DNA of 64,000 nt from NCBI RefSeq assembly GCF_000974805.1, contig NZ_BBQZ01000007.1:124001-188000 (forward strand), in the 5' to 3' direction. The position numbers were made by a program, and so were the translations under genes. Positions 9,553 to 19,170 of this stretch are shown piece after piece. Under the pieces are notes generated by a model that did no database searches, was not told the DNA's origin, and saw only the letters and a program-made list of their open reading frames with translations. Source of the DNA: Demequina salsinemoris (lineage in GTDB: Bacteria > Actinomycetota > Actinomycetes > Actinomycetales > Demequinaceae). Every line of letters begins with the position of its first letter. Position 1 is the stretch's first letter.

Positions 9553-10124
9553 CCGACGAGGGCGTCGGCCGCAGGCGCGGCGAGCCGCGCGACGGCGGTC
9601 TCGAGGTCGGAGAGCATCGTCTCGGCCTCGGCGGCACGCCGGTCGATCGCGGCGACCGAGCCGTCGCCGGCGAAGTCCGTGAACATGCCCAGCGCGATCG
9701 CGCTGCGGATGCCGAACATCTGGAAGTTCGCGACGATCTGACGCCACTGCTCCACGGCGCGGACCCCGCCGTCGGCGCCGTAGGAGACGAAGGCGACGGG
9801 CTTGTTGCGCCACTCGGGGCCGAGCGAGTCGACGGCGTTCTTGAAGGCGCCGGGCACGCCGTGGTTGTACTCGGGCGTGACGAAGATGAAGGCGTCGCAC
9901 GCGTCGATGGCCGCGCTCCAGCGCTGCACCGCGGGGTCCTCGTAGGCCCGTCCCGCAACCGCGGGCGACACCGAGCTCGTGAACAGCGGGACGTCGTGCT
10001 CCTTGAGGTCGATCAGCTCGTAGTCGGCGTCCGGGCGGTTCGCGGCGTGAGCGAGCACCCACTGCCCGACGCCTCGGCCACGACGGCCCTCACGGATGGA
10101 CCCGACGATGATCCCGATCTTCAT
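9549..10124 (-). CDS. NADPH-dependent FMN reductase
   Basis: Flavodoxin-fold NAD(P)H:FMN reductase/azoreductase-like protein, 191 residues. The start MKIGIIVGSIREGRRG carries the phosphate-binding loop for FMN, and VTPEYNHGVPGAFKNAVD near residue 75 is the family's PEYN-SxPG-type motif. It probably supplies reduced flavin or reduces quinones in the cytosol. ATG at 10124 has AGGCAG upstream and gives the standard N-terminus; a GTG at 10142 would add six residues. Its last four bases overlap the end of the convergent MFS gene. Confidence 0.88.
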   Translation of the reverse strand: MKIGIIVGSIREGRRGRGVGQWVLAHAANRPDADYELIDLKEHDVPLFTSSVSPAVAGRAYEDPAVQRWSAAIDACDAFIFVTPEYNHGVPGAFKNAVDSLGPEWRNKPVAFVSYGADGGVRAVEQWRQIVANFQMFGIRSAIALGMFTDFAGDGSVAAIDRRAAEAETMLSDLETAVARLAAPAADALVG

Positions 10125-10271
10125 GCACTGCCTGTCTTTCACGAAACGTTGAATGTCACATCAATTACAGCATGCGTTCGTGGACAGATGTCACGCACTG
10201 TGGCGCGGGCCACGCCCGTTGACCGGCGCACGCGGTGCCGGACGGCCCCGCACGCGCGGGCGCGATGCGTC

Positions 10272-11204
10272 CTACGCGCGGCCGTCCCTGAGCGCCTGGA
10301 CCCAGTCGCGCGCCTCGTCGAACGACGCGTCGGTGGTCTCGGGAGCGACGGGCGTCGCCTCGCCGTTGAAGGCGGGATACGAGCCGAGGAAGCGGACGAC
10401 GGGGCACGTGCGCCGCAGCCCGATGAGCGCCTCGGCGACCCGCGCCTCCGCGATGTGCCCCATGGCGTCCATGGAGAACGAGTACTCCCCCGGCTTGTCG
10501 CCGCGCGGGCGCGACTCGATGCGGCTGAGGTTCACGCCGCGCACCGAGAACTGCTCGAGCATCTCGAGCAGCGCTCCCGCGCGGTCGCTCGGCAGGTGGA
10601 CGACGAGGCTGGTCTTGTCGGCTCCGGTGGGCGCGGGCATCGCGCCGGGACGCCCGATGCGGACGAAGCGGGTGCGCGACGAGTCGCGGTCGCTCACGCC
10701 GTCGACGAGCACGTCGAGCCCGAGGCTCGCCGCGGTCCCGGGCGGTGCGAGGGCGGCGTCGATCTCCTTGGAGCCGTCAGCGAGCGCGACGGCCGCCGCG
10801 GCGTTGGACGGTGCGGGCACCTGCACCACGCCGGGGAGGTTCTCCGCGATCCAGCGCCGGCACTGGTTGAGGCCATGCGAGTGGGCCGAGACGCGCGCGA
10901 CGTCCTCGAGCCGGGTCCCCGGCTTGGCGACCAGCTCGAACGAGATCGGCAGGACGTGCTCGCCCAGGATCATGAGCGGATCCCCCTCGGCGAGGGTGTC
11001 GAGCGTCGCGGTGACGCCACCCTCGACGGAGTTCTCGATCGCGACGACCGCGAAGTCGACCTCGCCGGACCTCACGGCTCCGAGCGCCGACGGGACGTCG
11101 ACCATCGGCACGTGCTCGGCGGTGCCCTCGGGCGCCATCGCGCGCAGCGCTGCCTCGGTGAAGGTGCCGGCGGGACCCAGGTACGCGTAGCGGGGCAGGG
11201 TCAC
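10272..11204 (-). CDS. pheA: Prephenate dehydratase
   Basis: Converts prephenate to phenylpyruvate, the committed step to phenylalanine. 310 residues: a type II periplasmic-binding-like catalytic domain from YAYLGPAGTFTEAAL, the AIENSVEGGV motif near residue 55, and SSRTRFVRIG carrying the catalytic Thr-Arg-Phe triad near residue 172; then an ACT regulatory domain with GALLEMLEQFSVRGVNLSRI and the ESRP motif that binds phenylalanine. It is monofunctional, with no chorismate mutase domain. The GTG start overlaps the glycosyltransferase stop in GTGA, with GGGAGGA upstream, so it is translationally coupled. Feedback inhibition by Phe is expected. Confidence 0.95.
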   Translation of the reverse strand: MTLPRYAYLGPAGTFTEAALRAMAPEGTAEHVPMVDVPSALGAVRSGEVDFAVVAIENSVEGGVTATLDTLAEGDPLMILGEHVLPISFELVAKPGTRLEDVARVSAHSHGLNQCRRWIAENLPGVVQVPAPSNAAAAVALADGSKEIDAALAPPGTAASLGLDVLVDGVSDRDSSRTRFVRIGRPGAMPAPTGADKTSLVVHLPSDRAGALLEMLEQFSVRGVNLSRIESRPRGDKPGEYSFSMDAMGHIAEARVAEALIGLRRTCPVVRFLGSYPAFNGEATPVAPETTDASFDEARDWVQALRDGRA

Positions 11205-12052
11205 TCGTCGTCCTCCCGGGCCTGGCCGGCGCGGGACAGGCGCATCCTGCGCGCCCCGATCGCCATGAGCACATCGCGGTACTGGTTCGCACGGCCGGGC
11301 AGCGTCTTGGCCACGCCGGAGCGGGAGTTGCCTGAGATCTCGCACTCGACCTCGGTGACCGTGAGCCCGGCATGGAGCACGTCGAGGGTCATGGCGGGCT
11401 CGAGGCCCGATCCGCGCGCGAGCGGCAGGCAGGCCTCGAACGCCTTGCGCGTCATGCAGCGGATGGAGCTCATCGGCTGCCTGGACTCCCAGTTCGAGGA
11501 GTTCTTGATCGCCTTGCGGGAGGCCTTGGTGCTGAGCCCGAGCGCGTCGCCACCGCCGGCCGTGAGCGCGATCGCGAGGTCGCACACGCCCTCGCTCACC
11601 GCGGGGACGAGCGGCGCGGCGCCGATCGCCTGGTTGCCCAGGCGGCCGTCGAGCAGCAGCAGCGCGCGAGGCGGCATGCTCGGGTCGTCGCGCATCGCGA
11701 TGACGGCGGCGCCGGTCTCGGTCGCGGCGCTGCGCCCGCGCGGATGCGGGTGCCGCACCACGACGGCGCCCGAGTTGCGCGCGAGGTCCTGGGTGTTGTC
11801 GGTCGAGCCGTCGTCCACCACGAGCACCATGTCGACGCCGGGGATCGCGGCCGCGGCGCGCACCGTCGCGGCGATCCGTCGAGCCTGATTGTGGGCGACG
11901 ACGAGCGCCGCGCAGCCCTGGGTCACGGGTGCAGGGGCGTCGGCGCGGGACGCACCGGCACGGCGACGCGGCGACCTCTTGCCCGAGGCGCCGGCCACCT
12001 TCGACGAGGATGTCGCAGCCACGGACTCAGCGTAGCGACTGCGCGGGTCCAC
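11201..12052 (-). CDS. Family 2 glycosyltransferase
   Basis: GT-A fold glycosyltransferase-like protein, 283 residues. After a basic, Ser/Ala-rich N-terminus of about 45 residues come AALVVAHNQARRI and VLVVDDGSTDNTQDLA, the nucleotide-sugar-binding segment with its Asp pair; GRSAATETG follows where family members carry the donor loop. The later LLLLDGRLGNQ replaces the usual DxD, an oddity worth noting. No membrane helix. GTG at 12052 is chosen for its AAGGAG at six bases. It sits between the DUF5926 gene and pheA, and is coupled to pheA. Acceptor unknown. Confidence 0.7.
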   Translation of the reverse strand: MDPRSRYAESVAATSSSKVAGASGKRSPRRRAGASRADAPAPVTQGCAALVVAHNQARRIAATVRAAAAIPGVDMVLVVDDGSTDNTQDLARNSGAVVVRHPHPRGRSAATETGAAVIAMRDDPSMPPRALLLLDGRLGNQAIGAAPLVPAVSEGVCDLAIALTAGGGDALGLSTKASRKAIKNSSNWESRQPMSSIRCMTRKAFEACLPLARGSGLEPAMTLDVLHAGLTVTEVECEISGNSRSGVAKTLPGRANQYRDVLMAIGARRMRLSRAGQAREDDE

Positions 12053-12093
12053 GCAAACTCCTTTTTACCTTCTCCTGAAGAACCTGTGACCTG

Positions 12094-12118
12094 ATTGTCG
12101 GGACCCTCACAGGGCCCC
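12094..12118. terminator. Possible intrinsic terminator after the DUF5926 gene
   Basis: An imperfect hairpin: TCGGGACCCT pairs across CAC with AGGGCCCCGA between the end of the DUF5926 gene (12136) and the start of the glycosyltransferase (12052). No long U-run follows. It could equally be an attenuating structure in a shared transcript. Confidence 0.35.
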
Positions 12119-12135
12119 GATCCAGGCCCGATGCG

Positions 12136-12963
12136 TCAGCGGATGGTGACCTGACGCGAGACGAGGCCCGCGCGGGCACGACGCTCGTCGGCCGTGAGCG
12201 GCGCATCGTCCGCGAGCGCCGCGGCGAGCTTGGGCGCGAAGGCGGCGACCGGCTTCTCGAGCTCGTCGGGCTCGGTGCCCGCGACCATCTCCCACACGGG
12301 GATCTGGAGGCCGCACGCGCGGAAGGCGCCGAGGAGCTTGGTGCCCTCCTCGATCGCGGTCTCGCGCTTGGCCTGGAGGCGCGCGAGCGCGTCGAGCAGC
12401 TTCTCCTCGTCCACCGACTGACCCCAGCGCAGGTACTCGCGCGCACCCATGCGGCACCAGTAGGCGCCGTCGACGGAAGCGAGCTTGACGGTGGGGAAGA
12501 TCCCCTCGTTGGCCTGCTCGAGCGCGGCCTGCACCTCGGGGTCCTTCTCGCCCTCGGGAAGCCAGAAGTCGTAGCCCTCGGTCACGGTGACCGCCCACGG
12601 CACGGTGGGGTCGAGGATGTCCTGGAGGCGCGGTCCGGCCTCGAGGTTGCCGAGCTGCGGAAGCAGGTCACCCTCCTCGAGGTCCTTCGCCGCGAGGATC
12701 GCCGCGGCGATGTCGCGCGACGGGTCTCCCGAGGCGCCCGCGCCGCGCATCGCGACGAGCAGCAGGCCGTCCTTGCGGCGCATCGCGGGGCGGTCCAGGG
12801 GCAGGACGGTCACGAGCAGGAGGTCGTCGCCGCCGAACTCGGCCGTCAGCCTCGCGGGCGCCGAGGCGGCGGGCACGATCTCGCGCATCGCGACGAGGTC
12901 GACCTCTCCTGCCAGGCCCTCGAAGGGACGGGGAACGAACGGGACGCGGTTCTTCTTCGCCAT
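12136..12963 (-). CDS. DUF5926 family protein
   Basis: 275-residue cytoplasmic protein of a conserved actinobacterial family of unknown function, starting MAKKNRVPFVPRPFEGL with the typical basic start. The rest is acidic, with a GYDFWLPEG segment, YWCRMGAREYLRWGQ near residue 175, and a helical C-terminus that may be a coiled coil. No catalytic motif that I recognise. ATG at 12963 lacks a Shine-Dalgarno sequence and has TACCCT eight bases upstream, so it may be leaderless. Its neighbours pheA and serS are recurrent partners of this family as I remember it. Confidence 0.75.
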   Translation of the reverse strand: MAKKNRVPFVPRPFEGLAGEVDLVAMREIVPAASAPARLTAEFGGDDLLLVTVLPLDRPAMRRKDGLLLVAMRGAGASGDPSRDIAAAILAAKDLEEGDLLPQLGNLEAGPRLQDILDPTVPWAVTVTEGYDFWLPEGEKDPEVQAALEQANEGIFPTVKLASVDGAYWCRMGAREYLRWGQSVDEEKLLDALARLQAKRETAIEEGTKLLGAFRACGLQIPVWEMVAGTEPDELEKPVAAFAPKLAAALADDAPLTADERRARAGLVSRQVTIR

Positions 12964-13016
12964 GGTGTCCAAGGGTAGTGCCGCATCGTCGCTCCCGGGC
13001 GCCCGCAGCCCCACCG

Positions 13017-13072
13017 GACAGTTCGAACCAATCTCACTGGCGACACGCGAGCGTGTCCCAGGACGATGCGGC
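13017..13072. repeat. Palindromic element B, partial copy
   Basis: GACAGTTCGAACCAATCT at 13017-13034 is identical to the inverted right end of the element at 4614-4710, followed by the same core hairpin (CGACACGCGAGCGTGTC at 13041-13057) and GGACGATGCGG (13061-13071). The right half is missing; element A begins 30 bp further on. Confidence 0.6.
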
Positions 13073-13101
13073 GGCCAGGACGATGCTCGGGCTCCCAGAC
13101 A

Positions 13102-13201
13102 CCGCACGTCCTGCACACACTTCGCCCTGCGCAAGGCGTGTCGCACGTGGATTCGGCGTCGACACGCCGTCTGCAGTGTCACCTGTGTGCAGGACGTGCG
13201 G
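13102..13201. repeat. 100-bp palindromic element A, copy 1
   Basis: Bounded by perfect 18-base inverted repeats (CCGCACGTCCTGCACACA and its complement). An inner stem pairs GGCGTGTCG with CGACACGCC. The element can fold as one long cruciform/hairpin. A second copy of exactly the same length is at 58987-59086; stem bases are mostly conserved while the central loop differs. It lies between divergent genes, so it is not simply a terminator. Confidence 0.75.
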
Positions 13202-13210
13202 CGGAGCCGG

Positions 13211-13258
13211 GGACGATGCGGTTCGGTGGCTTGGACGCGACGGTCACCGCATCGTCCA
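13211..13258. repeat. Inverted pair of the GGACGATGCG repeat
   Basis: GGACGATGCGGT at 13211-13222 and ACCGCATCGTCC at 13247-13258 form a perfect 12-base inverted repeat with a 24-base spacer, about 60 bp upstream of pgm. Same arrangement as at 35399-35442. Confidence 0.7.
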
Positions 13259-13315
13259 TGAAGGTCGGCCGAAGGGCCCGCGACATCCGGGCGCTCTTCC
13301 TGCAAGACTGGCCGC

Positions 13316-14992
<1,677 letters not shown>

Positions 14993-15034
14993 GCCGGCGC
15001 GGGGAGAGCCGCCCGGTCCTCCTAGGCTGTCCCC

Positions 15035-15820
15035 ATGCGTTCCGCCCTCGCCGTCACCCTGCTCGCCGCCGCCTCCTTGGCGCTGAGCCCAGCCGCGACC
15101 GCGGCGACGTCGGGCACCCCGTCGCCCACCGCATCGTCCTCATCGACCGCATCGTCCAGCGCCGCCCCGTCCAGCGCCGCCCCGGCCGAGCAGGGCTACT
15201 CCTTCCCCGACTCGTGCGACGCATCGTCCATCAACATCTCCGACTCCGACTGCGTGGACGGCAGGACCGACATCGATCTGCATGAGGACGGCACGGCCAC
15301 CTGGGTGAGCCAGACCGCCTACCCACGCGCGGCCTTCGACGCGTATCTGGTCGAGTACGAGGGATGGGACGGCACGACCCAGGAGTACATGGACGAGCAG
15401 CTCGCCGACTCCGAGGACAGCACGGGCACGTCGGAGGCGACCGTGACCGACGACCTCGTGCTCGTCGACATCACGTACGAGCTCACGGGCGACGACGCGT
15501 ACCAGACCGGGTTCGCCCTCGCCGCCGACGACGAGCTCTACGTCGCGATCGCCGTGGACGATGTCGCGGGATCCTCGACCGTCACCCTCACCGCGCCCGG
15601 CACCATCCAGGAGGCCAACGGCTACGTCGACGGCACGACGGTCACCTGGGACGCGGAGCTGCTGGCAGGGACCGACGAGCTCGACGTCAACGCGCTCACC
15701 TCGATCGAGTCCGACGGGTCGCTTCCCGTCTGGCTGTGGCTCGTGGGCGGAGCGCTGCTCGCCGTGATCGGGGTCGCGGGCTGGCTCGGCTTCGGCAGGC
15801 GCGCAGGGGACGACGGCTGA
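15035..15820 (+). CDS. Exported LppM-like protein with C-terminal membrane anchor
   Basis: 261 residues: a cleavable signal peptide (about 1-23, ending ATA-AT), a Ser/Pro/Thr/Ala-rich linker (24-50), an acidic extracellular domain, and one C-terminal membrane helix (about 231-251) ending in basic residues. Its distal half (APGTIQEANGYVDGTTVTW) resembles the corresponding part of the next two genes, marking it as a divergent LppM/DUF3153-like paralog, but without a lipobox. ATG preceded by TAGGCT at six bases. Three copies of the GCATCGTCC repeat encode Ala-Ser-Ser in the linker region. Function unknown. Confidence 0.6.
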   Translation: MRSALAVTLLAAASLALSPAATAATSGTPSPTASSSSTASSSAAPSSAAPAEQGYSFPDSCDASSINISDSDCVDGRTDIDLHEDGTATWVSQTAYPRAAFDAYLVEYEGWDGTTQEYMDEQLADSEDSTGTSEATVTDDLVLVDITYELTGDDAYQTGFALAADDELYVAIAVDDVAGSSTVTLTAPGTIQEANGYVDGTTVTWDAELLAGTDELDVNALTSIESDGSLPVWLWLVGGALLAVIGVAGWLGFGRRAGDDG

Positions 15821-15870
15821 TCCCCTCGATGCCCTAGGTGCCATCCGCTCGCCTGTGGGATCGTTGCTGC

Positions 15871-16896
15871 ATGAACGCGACACTCACGCGCGCGGGGAGG
15901 GCCATCGCGGTCGCCCTCTTCGCCACGCTCGCACTGACAGGCTGCATCAAGGTGGACTTCGAGCTGGTGCTCCAGCCGGACGACACCGTCGACGGCTCCA
16001 TCACCTACGCGATCGCGCAGGGCTCAGGCGAGCTCATGTCCGACGATGAGACGACGTACACCGATGAGGACCTGCTCGACAGCCTCTTCGGCGACATCGA
16101 CGCGTCGGAGTACGCGAACGGCGTCCTCAGCGACTTCACCGACGACGACTGGGTCGGCAAGACCATCACGTTCGAGGGCGAGGAGCTGTCCGGCTTCTCG
16201 CTCGACGAGGACACCGAGGGCGTGACGATCACGCGCGAGGGCGACGAGTTCGTCATCTCCGGTCCGTACTCCACGAGCGAGGAGGACATGACCGAGGGCA
16301 TGGACGGCGCCGAGATGTCGATGACCGTCACGTTCCCTGGTGAGATCACCGAGACCAACGGCACCCTGAGCGAGGACAAGCACACGGTCACGTGGGACCT
16401 CCTGGACCCGCCGGAGTCGCTCGAGGCGCGCGGTGGCGCGACCGAGGGCAGCGACTTCCCGATGTGGATCGTCTACGTCGCCGCGGGAGTCGTGGCGCTC
16501 GCCGCGATCGTGGTCGTCGTTGTCGTCCTCGTGAGCCGCAAGGGCAAGAAGAAGGGCTCCGAGGCCGAGGGCGCCGACGAGACCACGGCCGGCGTCGCAG
16601 CCGCGCCGATGATGCTGCCCGTGGACGCGATCCCCGCCACGCCCGGCGAGGTGCCGGGGGACGTCGTCATCCCCGACGCGGACGACGAGCCGCCGTTCGA
16701 GCCGACGCCCAAGGAGGACGAGTCCACGCCGACCGAGATCCTGCCGACCGAGGAGTCCGAGGACGATGCGGCAGCCGAGGACGAGGAGTCGGTCGCCGAC
16801 GAGGACGAGGACCACGGGGCCGATGCCTGGGACGATGACGAGGTCGATGCCTGGGACGACGATCCCATCGACGACGACGGCGACGTGAAGGACTGA
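15871..16896 (+). CDS. LppM family lipoprotein with membrane anchor
   Basis: 341 residues. The N-terminal signal ends in the lipobox LTGC (Cys near residue 25), followed directly by IKVDFELVLQPDDTVDGS, the start of an LppM (DUF3153) domain. A C-terminal membrane helix (about 208-230) leads to a very acidic cytoplasmic tail rich in Asp/Glu with the repeated unit DAWDDD. LppM of mycobacteria is a surface lipoprotein affecting the envelope; that role is inferred only. ATG at 15871 has GATCGT six bases before it. Middle member of a three-gene paralogous run. Confidence 0.75.
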   Translation: MNATLTRAGRAIAVALFATLALTGCIKVDFELVLQPDDTVDGSITYAIAQGSGELMSDDETTYTDEDLLDSLFGDIDASEYANGVLSDFTDDDWVGKTITFEGEELSGFSLDEDTEGVTITREGDEFVISGPYSTSEEDMTEGMDGAEMSMTVTFPGEITETNGTLSEDKHTVTWDLLDPPESLEARGGATEGSDFPMWIVYVAAGVVALAAIVVVVVVLVSRKGKKKGSEAEGADETTAGVAAAPMMLPVDAIPATPGEVPGDVVIPDADDEPPFEPTPKEDESTPTEILPTEESEDDAAAEDEESVADEDEDHGADAWDDDEVDAWDDDPIDDDGDVKD

Positions 16897-16946
16897 CCGG
16901 ATCCGACCGCGGCCGGGGCACCGTCTCCTTGAGGGACACTGGGGCG

Positions 16947-17894
16947 ATGGAGTTCCATCCCGAGGCGCCCCGGCCGCGTCGTCTCCGGACCCTCGCGTCG
17001 GCCGGGGTCCTCGCACTCGCGCTCGCGGGCTGCGTGCGCCTCGACTCCGCGACCGAGCTGAAGGCGGACGACACCTTCGACCAGCATCTCGTGATCGCGC
17101 TCGCGCCCGACATCGGGGATGAGCTGAGCAGCGGCGCGGCCTCCGGCCTCGGCTCGGGGCTGGGCGACCTCACCGAGCTGGGCGATGCGATGGACGGGCT
17201 CTCGCTCGAGGACCTTGACCCCTCCGCGCTGTATGACGAGCTCGCGGACAGCGAGGAGCTCCAAGCCTTCGAGGACGAGCACCCGGGCCACGTGACGCTC
17301 GAGCCCTACGATGACGGCGAGCTCGTCGGCGTCGAGCTGACCCTCACCGACCTGCCGCTGTCCCTGTACGACCAGGCGCTCGCCGGCGCGGGTGCGGACG
17401 TGGGCCTCGCCGCGACGATCGAGCATGCCGACGGCGAGTTCGTGGTGACGATCCCGGCCGACGAGGCACGCGACGCATCGTCCCTGGGGCTGACCTCCGC
17501 CAACCTCGCGCTGCTCGGCAGCGCGGTCGAGGTCGAGGTGAGCTTCACGTTCCCCGGCCTCGTGACCGAGGCGCCCGACGGGACCGCCGAGGGTCGCACC
17601 GCGACCCTCGCGCTCGAGGACCTGCTCACTCCCGACGAGATCCGCATCGTCGCCTCCGACGAGCGCCAGATCTACTGGGCGCCGATCCTGACCTGGGGCG
17701 GCATCGTGCTGGCGGCGATCGTGATCGTGGGCGGCGCGACCCTGCTCGTGCTCCAGGACGTCCGGGCGCGACGTCACACCGGCCTGCCCGCGCCCGACGC
17801 ACGTCACGAGAGCCGGATCGGCACGCTCGAGCCAGACGAGCCCGAGGTGGCCCCCGACGACGACTCCGGGCAGGAGGAACCCCCCGCAAGGTGA
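16947..17894 (+). CDS. LppM family lipoprotein
   Basis: 315 residues. The basic N-terminus and hydrophobic segment end in the lipobox LAGC (Cys near residue 30), then VRLDSATELKADDTFDQH as in other LppM proteins. A C-terminal membrane helix (about 252-273) is followed by an acidic/basic tail. It lies 51 bp after its paralog and just before an MFS gene. ATG at 16947 is chosen because it follows GAGGGA and precedes the charged signal region; a TTG at 16929 would add six residues. Function unknown, presumed cell envelope. Confidence 0.75.
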   Translation: MEFHPEAPRPRRLRTLASAGVLALALAGCVRLDSATELKADDTFDQHLVIALAPDIGDELSSGAASGLGSGLGDLTELGDAMDGLSLEDLDPSALYDELADSEELQAFEDEHPGHVTLEPYDDGELVGVELTLTDLPLSLYDQALAGAGADVGLAATIEHADGEFVVTIPADEARDASSLGLTSANLALLGSAVEVEVSFTFPGLVTEAPDGTAEGRTATLALEDLLTPDEIRIVASDERQIYWAPILTWGGIVLAAIVIVGGATLLVLQDVRARRHTGLPAPDARHESRIGTLEPDEPEVAPDDDSGQEEPPAR

Positions 17895-17906
17895 GACGAT
17901 GCGCTG

Positions 17907-19169
17907 GTGCTCACCACCTATCGCGCCCTGCTCGCCCGCCCGGGCGCGCTGGCCTTCACGCTCGCCGGGCTGCTGTCACGCTTCCCGACGTCGATGCTCA
18001 ACCTCTCCGTCATCCTCCTCATCGAGGGCACGTACGGGAGCTGGGAGATGTCGGGGCGCGTCGCCGCGGTGGGCGTGATCGCGTGGGCCGCGCAGTCGGT
18101 GCCGACGGCCCGCTGGGTCGACCGGGTGGGGCAGCGCAAGGCAATGTGGCCGCTCACCGGGATCTCCGTGCTTGGCGCGGTCATCGTCCTCGTCACCGCC
18201 CTCGCGCGCGGCCCCGAGGCGATCCTGTGGATCGGCGTGATCCTCGGGTCGATGTCCGGCCCGCTCGGCTCGCTCACGCGCGCACGGTGGTCGCACGTGC
18301 TCGAGACGGACGACGAGATCCACTCCGCGTTCTCCATGGAGGGCGCGCTCGACGAGATCCTCTTCATCCTCGGCCCGACGCTCGTGACGATCCTCGCGAC
18401 CACGGTCCACCCCGCCGCCGGAATGCTCGTCGCGATCGCGGGGCTCCTCCTCGGCATGACGTTCCTGCTGTCACAGACGGCGACCGAGCCGCCTGCGCGC
18501 GGATCCGAGGGCGCGAGCGGCCTCGGCCTGCGCATCCCCGGCGCGGTCGCCGCCATCTCGGTGCTCACGATCGGCGTCGGCGTCACCTTCGGCTCGGTGG
18601 ACATCACGACCGTCGCGTTCGCCGAGGACGCGGGCCGGCCCGCGCTCGGAGGACTCGTGCTCGGCGTCCTGTCCGGCGGGTCCTTCGTGGGCGGACTGCT
18701 CTACGGCGCGCGGCGGTGGACCACGCCGCTGTGGGCGCGCGTCGTGGCCGTGAGCATCCTCTTCGCGATCGGCTTCGCCCTGCTCGGTCAGATGCCGAAC
18801 CTGTGGGCCTACGCGGCGATCGGTTTCCTCGCCGGCGCCACGGTCGCGCCGCTGCTCGCGTCGGCCGACACCGTCGTGCAGCGCGTCGTCTCCCAGGAGC
18901 AGCTCACCGAGGGCATGGCGTGGGTGCGCATCGGCATGGGCGCGGGCGTCGCGTTCGGCGCGTGGATCGCGGGCAAGGGGATCGACGAGTCGGGCCACAC
19001 CGCGGGCATGACGGTCACCGCGTGGGCGGCCGGGAGCGTCGCTGTGCTGGCCCTCGCGATGGCGTGGTGGATCCGGAAGGACACGCTCCCCACGAGGCCT
19101 GCGGCGCCCGAGGAGGAGACGGCGCCCGACGAGCACGTCGACGGCCCGCCGCTTCCGCCTCAGGTGTAG
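17907..19169 (+). CDS. Major facilitator superfamily transporter
   Basis: 420-residue MFS protein with about 12 membrane segments; the loop motif VDRVGQRKAMWPL lies near residue 72. It is clearly related to the MFS protein at 35518-36840 (shared segments such as GGLLYGARRW and EGMAWVRIGMGAGVA), so the window holds two paralogs. The GTG start is 12 bp after the LppM stop, with GACGAT six bases upstream acting as a possible -10. It converges with the propeller gene, one base between stops. Substrate unknown. Confidence 0.8.
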   Translation: MLTTYRALLARPGALAFTLAGLLSRFPTSMLNLSVILLIEGTYGSWEMSGRVAAVGVIAWAAQSVPTARWVDRVGQRKAMWPLTGISVLGAVIVLVTALARGPEAILWIGVILGSMSGPLGSLTRARWSHVLETDDEIHSAFSMEGALDEILFILGPTLVTILATTVHPAAGMLVAIAGLLLGMTFLLSQTATEPPARGSEGASGLGLRIPGAVAAISVLTIGVGVTFGSVDITTVAFAEDAGRPALGGLVLGVLSGGSFVGGLLYGARRWTTPLWARVVAVSILFAIGFALLGQMPNLWAYAAIGFLAGATVAPLLASADTVVQRVVSQEQLTEGMAWVRIGMGAGVAFGAWIAGKGIDESGHTAGMTVTAWAAGSVAVLALAMAWWIRKDTLPTRPAAPEEETAPDEHVDGPPLPPQV

Positions 19170-19170
19170 C

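Larger units (their letters stand above)
12964..13315. other. 352-bp divergent intergenic region made of repeats
   Basis: Between the DUF5926 gene and pgm there is no plausible gene. The region is almost entirely repeat-like: a partial element B (13017-13072), element A (13102-13201), and five copies or near-copies of the GGACGATGC motif (12981, 13061, 13078, 13211, 13249). Only the last ~50 bp resemble promoter sequence, with AAGACT six bases before the pgm ATG. Confidence 0.6.

Noticed and set aside
13021-13030. GTTCGAAC in element B as a tRNA T-loop or SOS box
   Set aside because: It is part of the element's terminal inverted repeat. It lacks the spaced GAAC-N4-GTTC layout of actinobacterial LexA sites and no tRNA fold surrounds it.
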